From Alicyclobacillus mali NBRC 102425 (lineage in GTDB: Bacteria > Bacillota > Bacilli > Alicyclobacillales > Alicyclobacillaceae), in assembly GCF_001570745.1 (NCBI RefSeq), contig NZ_BCSG01000011.1:39307-103306 (forward strand): a DNA stretch of 64,000 bases. The letters are read 5' to 3'. Both the position numbers and the translations under genes were made by a program. The notes below the pieces were generated by a model, which worked only from the letters and a program-made list of their open reading frames with translations, ran no database searches and was not told where the DNA came from. Below, in pieces: positions 28,354 through 37,143 of this stretch; the first letter of the stretch is position 1, and each line of letters starts with the position of its first letter.

Positions 28354-30030
28354 TCACTGAGCGAGCGGCTTTTGAATCATCGCAGCCGAAACATCGGGCC
28401 GCGCCCCGTGGCCATTCAGCCCGCCAACCAGTGAGAGCCGCAACACGTCTTCCAGCCGTTCGACGGGCACAACCTGGATGTCCTCGCGATGACGAAACGA
28501 CTCCTGCCAGTTGCCTTTCGGGATCAATACCACCTTTGCCCCAGCCTCCGCCGCGGCGGCCATTTTGGCCGTCACGCCGCCGACCGGTCGGACCAAGCCC
28601 AAAATCGAGAGTTCCCCCGTCATAGCGACGGTATGCAGCACAGGCTCCATTCGAATGGCCGAATAAATCGCCACCGCCATGGCGACGCCTGCACTGGGCC
28701 CGTCCACCGGTACGCCCCCCGGAAAGTTGACGTGCAAGTGATAGTCGGAGGCCTTGATGCCGTACAAGCGCTCCAGTGTCGTGAGCACGTTTTCCAGTGA
28801 GGACTTGGCCATGCTCTTTCGCCGGATGGACCGATCGCGCCCCCCGATCGTCTCCTCCTCGACGAGCCCTGTGATGGTCAACCGACCGTCTCCATTCGGC
28901 GCGGGCGTCGCCGTGACTTCAATTTCAAGCAGCATCCCAAGCTGAGGTCCGTACACCGCGAGGCCGTTCACCACGCCCACCTGCGGCTTGTCGGCAACCT
29001 TTCTGTCAGGCCGAGGCGTCAGGCGGCTGAACTCCACGACCCATTCGATGTCCTGACGACGAATGGTCCCTCGCTTCTCGATCATCGCGAGGCTGCCCGC
29101 CATCTGCACCAGGTTGACCGCGTCGCGCCCGTTGGTGGCATAATCGGCGACGGTGTCCGCCAGGCCTTCGTCGAGCGGCATGCCGAGTTTGTCCGCCGCG
29201 CCTTCGGCCACCTGACGAATCTCCTCACGCGTGAGGGCGCGGAAAAAGATTTCCACGCAGCGCGAACGGAGGGCAGGCGGCAACTCCTCTGGCGATCGCG
29301 TCGTCGCCCCGACCAGTCGAAAGTCGGCGGGCAATCCGTTCTGAAAGATGTCATGAATGTGCACAGGAATATTCGTATCATCGCTGCTGTAGTAAGCGCT
29401 CTCGAGAAACACTTTGCGATCCTCGAGTACCTTGAGCAGCTTGTTCATCTGAATCGGGTGGAGTTCGCCGATCTCGTCAATAAACAGGACACCGCCGTGA
29501 GCCTTGGTGACCGCGCCCTGTTTCGGCTGAGGGATCCCTGCGATCCCCATGGCGCCCGCGCCCTGATAAATCGGATCGTGCACGGATCCAATCAGCGGAT
29601 CCGCAATCCCGCGCTCATCGAAGCGCGCCGTGGTCGCGTCCATCTCAATGAACTTCGCGTCCGGCTTGAAGGGCGATCCCGGCATTCGCTTCGCCTCTTC
29701 GAGAATCAGGCGCGCGGCCGCGGTCTTACCTACGCCGGGTGGCCCGTAGATGATCACGTGCTGAGGATTCGGTCCGCACAAGGCGGCGCGAAGCGCGCGC
29801 ACCCCGTCGTGTTGTCCAATGATATCGTCAATTCTCTGCGGCCTCGTGCGCTCCGCCAGCGGCTCCGTGAGCGAGATGGCGCGCATCCGGCGCAGCTTGT
29901 CCAACTCTTTTTTGGACTCACGCTCAATCGCGTGTCGGCTCTGACTCTGTGTCCGAAGCAGATTCCAAAAATACATGCCAATCACGAGCGCGAAGAACAG
30001 TTGTACAGCTGCCAAAATACTTGCGGTCAT
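28354..30030 (-). CDS. lonB: Sporulation-associated Lon-like protease LonB
   Basis: Membrane-anchored AAA+ Lon-type protease, forespore-expressed in Bacillus. An N-terminal helix ([19 protein letters not shown]) leads into an AAA+ domain with [16 protein letters not shown] near residue 97 and [13 protein letters not shown], then the protease domain with [14 protein letters not shown]. It lacks the long N-terminal domain of LonA. ATG 30030 has GAGGGAGG upstream, giving 558 residues. A sigma-F-like promoter precedes it and the clpX terminator lies upstream. Confidence 0.94.
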   Translation of the reverse strand: MTASILAAVQLFFALVIGMYFWNLLRTQSQSRHAIERESKKELDKLRRMRAISLTEPLAERTRPQRIDDIIGQHDGVRALRAALCGPNPQHVIIYGPPGVGKTAAARLILEEAKRMPGSPFKPDAKFIEMDATTARFDERGIADPLIGSVHDPIYQGAGAMGIAGIPQPKQGAVTKAHGGVLFIDEIGELHPIQMNKLLKVLEDRKVFLESAYYSSDDTNIPVHIHDIFQNGLPADFRLVGATTRSPEELPPALRSRCVEIFFRALTREEIRQVAEGAADKLGMPLDEGLADTVADYATNGRDAVNLVQMAGSLAMIEKRGTIRRQDIEWVVEFSRLTPRPDRKVADKPQVGVVNGLAVYGPQLGMLLEIEVTATPAPNGDGRLTITGLVEEETIGGRDRSIRRKSMAKSSLENVLTTLERLYGIKASDYHLHVNFPGGVPVDGPSAGVAMAVAIYSAIRMEPVLHTVAMTGELSILGLVRPVGGVTAKMAAAAEAGAKVVLIPKGNWQESFRHREDIQVVPVERLEDVLRLSLVGGLNGHGARPDVSAAMIQKPLAQ

Positions 30031-30062
30031 CCGGATCCCTCCCTCTTCCTGCTGCGCTATGC

Positions 30063-30091
30063 AGTATTGCCCTGCAGAAAGAGGGATAAAC
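30063..30091 (-). promoter_or_regulatory. Sigma-F-like promoter before lonB
   Basis: On the minus strand GTTTA (30087-30091) and GGCAATACT (30063-30071) are 15 bases apart, resembling the forespore pattern GYATA then GGnnAnAnT. It lies about 35 bases before the lonB start. Bacillus lonB is sigma-F dependent, which agrees. Confidence 0.4.
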
Positions 30092-30117
30092 GAAGGGCCA
30101 GCCCTGGAGGCTGGCCC
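30082..30117 (-). terminator. Intrinsic terminator after clpX
   Basis: On the minus strand GGGCCAGCC (30109-30117) pairs with GGCTGGCCC (30095-30103) around a 5-base loop, followed by TTCGTTTATCC. It separates clpX from lonB and overlaps the proposed lonB -35. Confidence 0.7.
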
Positions 30118-30127
30118 GGAACTGCCG

Positions 30128-31399
30128 TCAGGCGGTCTCTTCTCTCTGGAACGGAATTACAGTCCCGTCCTTGCGCAAAACGATGGGTGGTCCCTCGCGC
30201 AGCACAGCAGCTTTGGTGATGATGCACTTCTGCACGTCGTCCCTTGACGGCAACTCGTACATCACATCGAGCATGATGGACTCGATGATAGCCCGCAAGC
30301 CACGCGCGCCCGTGCCGCGCCGGATGGCCTCTTTGGCGATCGTCTCAAGCGCATCCTCATGAAACTCGAGCACGACGTTGTCCATATCGAGCAGTTTTTG
30401 GAACTGCTTGACGATGGCGTTTTTGGGCTCGGTCAAAATTCGCTTCAGGGCTTCTTCGTCGAGGGCGTCCAGCGTCGCGATGACCGGGAGACGCCCGATG
30501 AATTCAGGAATCAACCCGAACTTCAGCAGATCCTCCGGCAGCACATGCTGAAGAATCGCGGAGTCCTTCGCCTCGCTTGACGTCGATCCCGCCGCGCCAA
30601 AGCCGATGACCTTGCTGCCCAGTCGGCGCTTGATGATGGTTTCCAGTCCGTCAAATGCGCCTCCGCAAATGAACAGGATGTTCGTCGTGTCGATCTGAAT
30701 GAACTCCTGGTGCGGATGCTTCCTCCCGCCCTGCGGCGGCACGCTCGCGATGGTCCCCTCCAAGATCTTGAGCAGTGCCTGTTGCACACCTTCCCCGGAG
30801 ACGTCGCGCGTGATGGACGGATTTTCCGACTTGCGCGCAATCTTGTCGATCTCGTCGATATAAATGATCCCGCGCTCCGCCTTCTCGATGTCGTAGTCAG
30901 CGGCTTGGATCAGCTTCAGCAAAATGTTTTCCACGTCCTCGCCGACGTAGCCGGCTTCCGTGAGCGACGTGGCATCGGCGATGGCAAACGGGACGTTGAG
31001 CGTCCGCGCCAACGTCTGAGCCAGCAACGTCTTGCCGCTACCCGTAGGTCCGATGAGCAAGATGTTGCTCTTCGAGAGCTCCACGTCGTCGTTCTTCTGA
31101 GAGCCCGCGTTGATGCGCTTGTAGTGGTTATACACCGCCACGGACAGCGCCCGTTTTGCGTGCTCCTGGCCAATCACATATTGATCCAAAACCGACTTGA
31201 TCTCGGTCGGCTTCGGCACGTCCTTCAACTCGAACTCATCGTCTTCACCGAGCTGCTCCTCGACAATCTCGTTGCACAGCTCAATGCACTCATCACAGAT
31301 ATATACGCCGGGGCCAGCGACCAACTTCCGCACCTGCTCCTGGGTCTTGCCGCAGAAGGAGCACTTCAGTTGGCCCTTCTCCTCGTTAAACTTGAACAT
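30128..31399 (-). CDS. clpX: ATP-dependent Clp protease ATP-binding subunit ClpX
   Basis: AAA+ unfoldase that feeds substrates to ClpP. The N-terminal four-cysteine zinc domain ([15 protein letters not shown], then [10 protein letters not shown]) is complete. Walker [16 protein letters not shown] is near residue 117 and Walker [13 protein letters not shown] follows. ATG 31399, after AGGAGGGGA, gives 423 residues. It lies downstream of clpP with 71 bases between. Adjacent clpP and tig form the tig-clpP-clpX order common outside Bacillus. Confidence 0.97.
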   Translation of the reverse strand: MFKFNEEKGQLKCSFCGKTQEQVRKLVAGPGVYICDECIELCNEIVEEQLGEDDEFELKDVPKPTEIKSVLDQYVIGQEHAKRALSVAVYNHYKRINAGSQKNDDVELSKSNILLIGPTGSGKTLLAQTLARTLNVPFAIADATSLTEAGYVGEDVENILLKLIQAADYDIEKAERGIIYIDEIDKIARKSENPSITRDVSGEGVQQALLKILEGTIASVPPQGGRKHPHQEFIQIDTTNILFICGGAFDGLETIIKRRLGSKVIGFGAAGSTSSEAKDSAILQHVLPEDLLKFGLIPEFIGRLPVIATLDALDEEALKRILTEPKNAIVKQFQKLLDMDNVVLEFHEDALETIAKEAIRRGTGARGLRAIIESIMLDVMYELPSRDDVQKCIITKAAVLREGPPIVLRKDGTVIPFQREETA

Positions 31400-31470
31400 G
31401 GTTCGTTCCCCTCCTCTTACGAGGTTACCACACCGGCCGCACAAGGCAAAGACATCCGAATTGCCAACCT

Positions 31471-32067
31471 TCAGCGAACCGGATGCAGCGGATGCAACAC
31501 TTCATCAATCAGGCCGTAGCCTTTCGCCTCGTCGGCGGACATGAAGTTATCGCGATCCGTGTCCCTCTCAATCACCTCGAGCGGCTGCCCCGTCCGTTCG
31601 GAAAGCAGGCGATTCAGCTTCTCCTTTGTCTTCAAAATCCATTCGGCGTGGATTTTGATGTCCGAAGCCTGGCCCTCGACGCCGCCAAGAGGCTGGTGAA
31701 TCATAATTTCTGCATTCGGCAGCGCGTACCGCTTTCCCTTCTCACCTGCCGCCAACAGGAACGCGCCCATACTCGCAGCCATGCCGATACACACCGTGGA
31801 AACAGCTGGACGGATGTGTTGCATGGTATCGTATATGGCCATGCCCGCGGTCACAGAACCACCCGGGCTATTGATGTACATCTGGATATCCTTGTCCGGA
31901 TCGTCGGCCGCCAGGAACAGAAGCTGTGCGACGATGGCGTTTGCCACCTGATCGTCGATGGGCGTTCCTAAGATTACGATCCGATCCTTCAGCAACCGAG
32001 AATAGATATCGTACGTCCGCTCACCGCGGCTCGTCTGTTCGACCACGTACGGAATCGGATAATACAT
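31471..32067 (-). CDS. clpP: ATP-dependent Clp protease proteolytic subunit ClpP
   Basis: Serine protease forming the tetradecameric chamber used by ClpX. The catalytic Ser lies in [14 protein letters not shown] near residue 98, the His in [11 protein letters not shown] near 123, and the Asp in [11 protein letters not shown] near 172. ATG 32067 has GAGGGAGG upstream and gives 198 residues, the usual size. It lies between tig and clpX on the same strand. A long perfect palindrome lies just upstream. Confidence 0.97.
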   Translation of the reverse strand: MYYPIPYVVEQTSRGERTYDIYSRLLKDRIVILGTPIDDQVANAIVAQLLFLAADDPDKDIQMYINSPGGSVTAGMAIYDTMQHIRPAVSTVCIGMAASMGAFLLAAGEKGKRYALPNAEIMIHQPLGGVEGQASDIKIHAEWILKTKEKLNRLLSERTGQPLEVIERDTDRDNFMSADEAKGYGLIDEVLHPLHPVR

Positions 32068-32101
32068 GCAACAGCCTCCCTCTCCCTGCGGCCATGTAGA
32101 G

Positions 32102-32131
32102 GACAAGACAAGGCCGCGGCCTTGTCTTGTC
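32102..32131. repeat. 30-bp perfect palindrome between tig and clpP
   Basis: Each half is 15 bases, GACAAGACAAGGCCG and its reverse complement, with no spacer. It sits 15 bases after the tig stop and 34 bases before the clpP start. No U-run follows on either strand. It could be a transcript-processing hairpin, a weak terminator or a protein-binding dyad. Confidence 0.9.
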
Positions 32132-32146
32132 TTGAAATCGTCTCGA

Positions 32147-33454
32147 TCAGTTGTCGGTCGACGGCACAATCTTCGCGTGATCCACCAACAGGCGCACCGT
32201 CTTGCGCGTCTTCAAGTCGTCCCGCAGACTCGCGAGCTCCGGATCCCGAAAACTCAAGAGTTGGCGTACCCGATCCGCCTCCAACCCCGTTTGCTCCGCC
32301 ATGCGTGCAATCTCCTGCTCGACGTCTTCGTCCGTGACCTCGACCTGCTCGGCATTTGCGACGGCTTCCAGCACGAGACTGGTGCGGACGTTTTGCTCCG
32401 CCAGTTCCCGGTATTGGTCCCGCAACTCCTCCAATGTCAACTCCGTGAACTCAAGGTATGCATCGAGCGGAATCTGCTGCATCTGCAGTTGCTGCGCGAA
32501 ATGGCTGATTTGGTGATCGATTTCCCGTTCGATCATCACCGGCGGAATTTCAATGGTCGCGGCCTCAACCGCCTTCTTCACGACCTCGTTCTCAATATAT
32601 CGCTCATGCTCAAGTTTTGCCCGCTCTTCGAGTTTCTTGCGGAGATCCGCCTTGTATTCATCCACCGTCTGAAATTCGCTGATTTCCTGCACAAACTCGT
32701 CGTTCAACTCGCGCAACATAGGCCGACGGATTTCGTGCAACTTGACACGGAACTTCGCCGCCTTGCCGCGCAGGGATTTCACGTGGTAGTTTTCCGGAAA
32801 GGTGACCTCAATCTCACGCTCTTCGCCAGGCTTCATACCGATCAACTGATCTTCGAAGCCCGCGACGAGCGCTCCGCTGCCGATCTCGAGGCGGAACCCT
32901 TCAGCCTCCCCGCCTTCGAACGGCTCCCCATCGACCGTCCCCTCGAAGTCGATGGTGACCACATCGGCTGTTTCAACCGCGCCATCCTCGACGGTCTCGA
33001 TCTGCGCGTGACTCCGCAGGACGTTTTGGATTTCCTGTTCGACATCTTGGTCCGTGACCTCGAAAGCCTTGTCCTCCACTTCGACACCTTTGTACTCGCC
33101 GAGCTGAACCTCAGGCTTCACCGTCACAGTCGCCTTAAAAATGAACGGCTTCCCGTTCTCCACCTGGACGACATCTACCGACGGCTGATCCACTGGCTCG
33201 ATTCCCGTCTCAACAACAGCTTCTTGATAGGCCTGCGGCAAGAGGATGTTGACCGCGTCCTCGTACAGCGATTCCACGCCGAACCTCTTTTCGAACAATT
33301 TGCGCGGAACCTTCCCCTTCCGGAAACCAGGAATTGCAACGCGCTTCACAACGCGTTTAAAAGCTTCATCCAGCGCCTGGGCAAATCGCTCGCTGTCAAC
33401 CTCCACTTCGAGCACACCCATATTTGCGCCAGTCTTCTCCCACTTTGCTGCCAT
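32147..33454 (-). CDS. tig: Trigger factor, ribosome-associated chaperone
   Basis: Ribosome-bound folding chaperone with peptidyl-prolyl isomerase activity. The N-terminal ribosome-binding signature [17 protein letters not shown] is near residues 43-59, followed by a PPIase domain ([20 protein letters not shown]) and a long helical C-terminal arm. The product has 435 residues, standard for the family. ATG 33454 has AGGAGG upstream. It precedes clpP, fitting a protein quality-control cluster. Confidence 0.96.
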   Translation of the reverse strand: MAAKWEKTGANMGVLEVEVDSERFAQALDEAFKRVVKRVAIPGFRKGKVPRKLFEKRFGVESLYEDAVNILLPQAYQEAVVETGIEPVDQPSVDVVQVENGKPFIFKATVTVKPEVQLGEYKGVEVEDKAFEVTDQDVEQEIQNVLRSHAQIETVEDGAVETADVVTIDFEGTVDGEPFEGGEAEGFRLEIGSGALVAGFEDQLIGMKPGEEREIEVTFPENYHVKSLRGKAAKFRVKLHEIRRPMLRELNDEFVQEISEFQTVDEYKADLRKKLEERAKLEHERYIENEVVKKAVEAATIEIPPVMIEREIDHQISHFAQQLQMQQIPLDAYLEFTELTLEELRDQYRELAEQNVRTSLVLEAVANAEQVEVTDEDVEQEIARMAEQTGLEADRVRQLLSFRDPELASLRDDLKTRKTVRLLVDHAKIVPSTDN

Positions 33455-33564
33455 TCAACCGATCCTCCTAACTGTGTCCCACAAACCATCCGACGAACCC
33501 GCGTGCGTGCGCGTTCGCGGTCACCACTCTCGCTTGAACCGCGTGCGAGGCCCATCTGTGAATT

Positions 33565-33585
33565 GAGCACCCCCGGTGGGTGCTC
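33565..33585 (-). terminator. Hairpin downstream of the Gly-Arg tRNA pair
   Basis: GAGCACCC (33565-33572) and GGGTGCTC (33578-33585) form an 8-bp stem between tRNA-Arg and tig. No U-run follows, so it may act in processing rather than termination. Confidence 0.4.
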
Positions 33586-33602
33586 CTGGCTTGCCCGCGT
33601 GG

Positions 33603-33675
33603 CGTCTCAGGAGGGATTTGAACCCCCGACCCGCGGTTTAGAAGACCGCTGCTCTATCCCCTGAGCTACTGAGAC
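33603..33675 (-). tRNA. tRNA-Arg (anticodon TCT)
   Basis: A cloverleaf is readable on the minus strand: acceptor GTCTCAG paired with CTGAGAC, anticodon stem GCGGT/ACCGC with loop CTTCTAA (TCT, decoding AGA), and T-arm GGGTTCAAATCC. The discriminator is G and CCA is not encoded. Confidence 0.95.
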
Positions 33676-33678
33676 ACG

Positions 33679-33752
33679 TGGAGCGGGTGAGGGGAGTCGA
33701 ACCCCCGCCGCCAGCTTGGAAGGCTGGAGTTCTACCGTTGAACTACACCCGC
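33679..33752 (-). tRNA. tRNA-Gly (anticodon TCC)
   Basis: Acceptor GCGGGTG pairs with CACCCGC, followed by T and an encoded CCA. The anticodon stem CCAGC/GCTGG carries loop CTTCCAA (TCC, decoding GGA). It is the first tRNA of the pair. Confidence 0.95.
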
Positions 33753-33771
33753 ATATCATACCACCTTCGAT

Positions 33772-33800
33772 AGTTTAGTCGATCGGGCATGGGATATCAA
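33772..33800 (-). promoter_or_regulatory. Sigma-A promoter of the Gly-Arg tRNA pair
   Basis: TTGATA (33795-33800) and TAAACT (33772-33777) are 17 bases apart on the minus strand, about 20 bases before tRNA-Gly. Confidence 0.6.
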
Positions 33801-33826
33801 GATAGCGTCATTCCGCGGAAATCCAC

Positions 33827-34429
33827 TCATTCCTTTGGTTCGGCTTTCGCCGTCAGCGCTGGCCAACGGGTCTGCAGTTCGCGCACGGCGAGCGCCCTGT
33901 GCGAGAACAGATGCTTCTCCCTCGCGGACATCTCCGCAAATCGGCGCGATTCCCCCTGCGGTGAAAACAGCGGATCGTATCCAAACCCCTGTTCTCCCCG
34001 CGGCTCGTCGTGAACCAAGCCGTCAACCTTTGACTCCACCTCAACCAGCACTCGATCTCGATGGGCCACGACGATCGCGCAGGCAAACCATGCTTCGGCC
34101 TGCCGAAGCCCTTTGTCACGAAGCGCCTGAACGAGCTTTTGGTTGTTCAGTTGGTCATCTGCACCCGCGCCAGCATAGCGAGCCGAGCGGACGCCAGGCG
34201 CGCCTCCGAGCGCTGGAACCACCAGTCCTGAATCGTCCGCGAGCACGGGATCCCCGACGCGCGACGCGTAGAACAGGGCCTTCTGCCGGGCGTTCTCCAT
34301 GAACGTCTCGCCTGTCTCCGGCGCTTTCGGCATGCTAGGAGGAAGCGGAACGAGTTCCGCGCACGATCCGAGGATCTCGGCAAACTCCCGAACCTTGTTC
34401 GGGTTCTGCGTGGCTATCACGATGCGCAT
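33827..34429 (-). CDS. rdgB: Non-canonical purine NTP pyrophosphatase (RdgB/HAM1 family)
   Basis: Hydrolyses ITP, dITP and XTP to monophosphates, keeping deaminated purines out of nucleic acids. The substrate motif IATQNPNKVREF is at the N-terminus, with VLADDSGLVVPALGGAPGVRSARYAG and GEQGFGYDPLF also conserved. ATG 34429 after GAGAGGGGG gives 200 residues. It directly follows racE, 13 bases away; in Bacillus gerM and rph intervene, and both are absent here. Confidence 0.96.
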   Translation of the reverse strand: MRIVIATQNPNKVREFAEILGSCAELVPLPPSMPKAPETGETFMENARQKALFYASRVGDPVLADDSGLVVPALGGAPGVRSARYAGAGADDQLNNQKLVQALRDKGLRQAEAWFACAIVVAHRDRVLVEVESKVDGLVHDEPRGEQGFGYDPLFSPQGESRRFAEMSAREKHLFSHRALAVRELQTRWPALTAKAEPKE

Positions 34430-34442
34430 GTTCAACCCCCTC

Positions 34443-35291
34443 TCAAGGCGCAGTCTGTTTCATCGGCTCCACCGGGATGGGCAGCGACACGTGGCGGACC
34501 GCGCGCTCTTCGGGTGTTTCGCCAAACCACGTGGCCAGAGCCAGACGAAGACTTGCAGTGTCTCCAGTGGTAAGAAAGCAGACCTCCGGCTCCCGATGGG
34601 AACCGGTCTCCTCAAGCTGCTGCTCGGCGAGCACTCGCGCGACCCTCTCCGCGGTGGCGTCCGCAGATGAAATCACGCGAATGGACGGGCCCAACACCCT
34701 GCGAATGACTGGCATGAGCAGCGGATAATGCGTACAACCGAGTACCAGCGTGTCGATATGCGCCTGAAGGAGCGGCTGAAGAGATTCGCGCACTACCGAC
34801 TCCACCGTTTCGCCTTCCACGTGGCCCTGTTCGACGAGCGGGACAAACAGAGGACAAGCCACCTCGATGGCAGAGACATCGGGTCGAAGAGCTCTCAGTG
34901 CGTGCGCGTACGCGTGGCTCGATACCGTGACGGAGGTCCCAATTACACCAATCCGCCCAGATTTGGATGCTTCGAGCGCCTGCCACGCGCCGGGTTCAAT
35001 GACCCCCACGACCTCGATGCCAAGTTCTTCTTGGAGACGCGGAAGCGCGACCGCCGTCGCTGTGTTGCACGCAACCACCAGAAGCTTGATACCAAGACGT
35101 TCCAGATAGTGGCCTATCTCGAGCGCGAACCGCTCCACCTCTTCGGGATCCCGGTCTCCGTAGGGGCAACGGGCGCGATCGCCGAAATAAATCACGGACT
35201 CGTGAGGCAGGCGTCGCTTCATCGCGTGAAAAACGGTGAGTCCTCCGATGCCAGAATCGAACACGCCAATCGGGCGGTGCGCGAAGTCCAT
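34443..35291 (-). CDS. racE: Glutamate racemase
   Basis: Interconverts L- and D-glutamate, supplying D-Glu for peptidoglycan. The two catalytic cysteines are in VVACNTATAVALPRL and LVLGCTHYPLLMP, and the N-terminal IGVFDSGIGGLTV is diagnostic. ATG 35291 has GAGGAG 8 bases upstream; a GTG 9 bases earlier is less suitable. 282 residues. It lies between a MarR-type gene and rdgB, as in the Bacillus ysmB-racE arrangement. Confidence 0.96.
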   Translation of the reverse strand: MDFAHRPIGVFDSGIGGLTVFHAMKRRLPHESVIYFGDRARCPYGDRDPEEVERFALEIGHYLERLGIKLLVVACNTATAVALPRLQEELGIEVVGVIEPGAWQALEASKSGRIGVIGTSVTVSSHAYAHALRALRPDVSAIEVACPLFVPLVEQGHVEGETVESVVRESLQPLLQAHIDTLVLGCTHYPLLMPVIRRVLGPSIRVISSADATAERVARVLAEQQLEETGSHREPEVCFLTTGDTASLRLALATWFGETPEERAVRHVSLPIPVEPMKQTAP

Positions 35292-35354
35292 TCTCTCCAC
35301 TCCTCTAGAAGCCGAAACCCAACTTGCCCAACTTGCCCAGCTGGCCCGCGACGT

Positions 35355-35792
35355 TCACGAATTACCCATATTCGTCAAAAGAAGATCCAGTGCCTGTAGA
35401 ATCGCGCGACGCTGCTCGGTGGTGACGTGTTTCAAGATGGAATCGAGGTAAGCACGCCGTGCGCTGAGCACCGCTTCAATGACCTGTGTCCCCTTGTCCC
35501 TCAGCTGCACGCGTACCACGCGGCGATCGATCAGGTCGCGCTGGCGGGACACATAACCAGCCCGTTCAAGCCTGTCCACCAAATCTGTCGTGGTGCTGTA
35601 CGCGAGGTACAGCTTGGCCGACAATTCACCGATGGTGAGCTCGCCCTCGTTGTACAGCGTGATGAGTGCGTCAAATTGGGGCGACGTGAGATCGTAATCT
35701 TTGAGCAAAACCCTGCCGCGGCGGCGCACGGTGGCGGCGACAAGGCGCAGCGCCTTTTCAATTTCCTCCACGAAGGGACTGTAGTCTGCCAA
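35355..35792 (-). CDS. MarR-family transcriptional regulator (YsmB-like position)
   Basis: Winged-helix dimeric repressor of the MarR family. The recognition region is YDLTSPQFDALITLYNEGEL, then LAYSTTTDLVDRLERAGYV, and the wing RQRDLIDRRVVRVQL. With TTG 35792 it is 145 residues, the usual MarR size; the frame remains open upstream to 35879, so the start is uncertain. Its place directly before racE is that of B. subtilis ysmB. The ligand and targets are unknown. Confidence 0.88.
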   Translation of the reverse strand: MADYSPFVEEIEKALRLVAATVRRRGRVLLKDYDLTSPQFDALITLYNEGELTIGELSAKLYLAYSTTTDLVDRLERAGYVSRQRDLIDRRVVRVQLRDKGTQVIEAVLSARRAYLDSILKHVTTEQRRAILQALDLLLTNMGNS

Positions 35793-35876
35793 AGGATATC
35801 CACATCCTGTCCTGGCCCAGAGTCCAATAAATCGTACCATTGCCCACTTTTTTCGGTCAACGGGATCGCACGCACG

Positions 35877-35902
35877 CAAAAAGAGGCGCCTGCGGCGCCT
35901 CT
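35877..35902 (-). terminator. Intrinsic terminator after the acyl-CoA dehydrogenase gene
   Basis: On the minus strand AGAGGCGCC-gca-GGCGCCTCT (35882-35902) is followed by TTTTT, a strong terminator that isolates the marR-racE group from the accessory genes. Confidence 0.85.
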
Positions 35903-35918
35903 GTACGACGATGAATCA

Positions 35919-37112
35919 TCACTCTTCGAACGGCCACGCCGGCAACCGACGGGAAAGCGGCTTGTCTCGCCGGTATCCGAGTGCGTACTCCGCCTGCAGA
36001 ATGGTGTGAATTTCGCGCGTCCCCTCGTAAATGACGGGCGCCTTCGCATTTCGCAAGTACCTCTCCACAGGATACTCGTTGGAATATCCATAGGCGCCAT
36101 GAATCTGCACCGCGTCCGACGCCGCCTCCCACGCCGCGTCACAGGCCACCCACTTCGCGAGCGAGGTCTCCCGCGTATTCGGCAATCCCTGATTCTTTAA
36201 CCAGCCAGCTCGGTAGACGAGCAAGCGGGAACTTTCGAGATTGGCGGCCATCTTCGCGATCATCTGCTGCACCAATTGGTGCTTACCGATGGGCTGGCCG
36301 AACGTCTCGCGCTCGTGGCAGTACTTCACGGATGCCTCGAGACAAGCGGCAATACATCCGCACGCACCCGCCGCCACGGTGAATCGGCCGTTGTCCAGAG
36401 CGGACATGGCAATTCTGAAGCCTTCCCCCTCTTCCCCAACGCGGTTCTCGACAGGAACTCGGACGTGATCGAAGAACAGTTCACCTGTGTTGCCCGCGCG
36501 AATGCCGAGCTTGCCCTTGATGGATCTCGTCGAGAACCCTTCCCAACCGCGCTCCACGATGAAGGCCGTGATACCGTGGTGCTTCTTGGCGCGATCGGTG
36601 TACGCGAACACCAGGAAGTGGTCCGCCACGTCGGCGAGCGAGATCCAAATTTTCGATCCGTTCAAAATGTACGAATCTCCGTCCCGCACGGCTGTCGTCC
36701 TCATCGCCGCGACATCCGATCCTGCGTTCGGCTCTGTGAGTCCAAATGCGCCGATCTTCTCGCCTCGGGCCTGAGGCACCAAATACTTTTGCTTCTGTTC
36801 CTCTGTGCCCCACTGAAGCAAAGTGAGGGAATTCAGTCCTGTGTGGACCGACACCGCCGTCCGAAACGCGATATCCCCGCGCTCAAGTTCGTCACAGACA
36901 ATGGCCAGCGTGTTGTAGTCCATCCCGGCGCCGCCGTATTTCTCGGGAATACAGACGCCCATGAGGCCGAGTTCTGCAAGCCGCTGAAGGATCCTCGGCT
37001 CAAAATGGTGCTTCTCGTCCCACTCCCGAATGTGAGGCAGAATCTCCTCATCGACAAACTTGCGCACGACTTCGCGAACTGCCAGCTGTTCTTGCGACAA
37101 GCTGAAATCCAT
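35919..37112 (-). CDS. Acyl-CoA dehydrogenase family protein
   Basis: FAD-dependent dehydrogenase introducing a 2,3-double bond in an acyl-CoA. The family signatures GAFGLTEPNAGSDVAAMRTT and QIHGAYGYSNEYPVERYLRN are present, and the catalytic-base region reads APVIYEGTREIH near residue 370, with Glu in the short-chain position. 397 residues from ATG 37112 (GGAGG 6 bases upstream). It follows a family III CoA-transferase, which suggests a branched-chain, dicarboxylic or other short acyl-CoA pathway; the substrate cannot be named. Confidence 0.92.
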   Translation of the reverse strand: MDFSLSQEQLAVREVVRKFVDEEILPHIREWDEKHHFEPRILQRLAELGLMGVCIPEKYGGAGMDYNTLAIVCDELERGDIAFRTAVSVHTGLNSLTLLQWGTEEQKQKYLVPQARGEKIGAFGLTEPNAGSDVAAMRTTAVRDGDSYILNGSKIWISLADVADHFLVFAYTDRAKKHHGITAFIVERGWEGFSTRSIKGKLGIRAGNTGELFFDHVRVPVENRVGEEGEGFRIAMSALDNGRFTVAAGACGCIAACLEASVKYCHERETFGQPIGKHQLVQQMIAKMAANLESSRLLVYRAGWLKNQGLPNTRETSLAKWVACDAAWEAASDAVQIHGAYGYSNEYPVERYLRNAKAPVIYEGTREIHTILQAEYALGYRRDKPLSRRLPAWPFEE

Positions 37113-37143
37113 CACACACGCCTCCTCCGTAACCTTTCCATGC

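Noticed and set aside
32102..32131. Palindrome as a CtsR operator for clpP
   Set aside because: It does not match the known GGTCAAA heptad direct repeat and lacks a promoter overlap that I can see.
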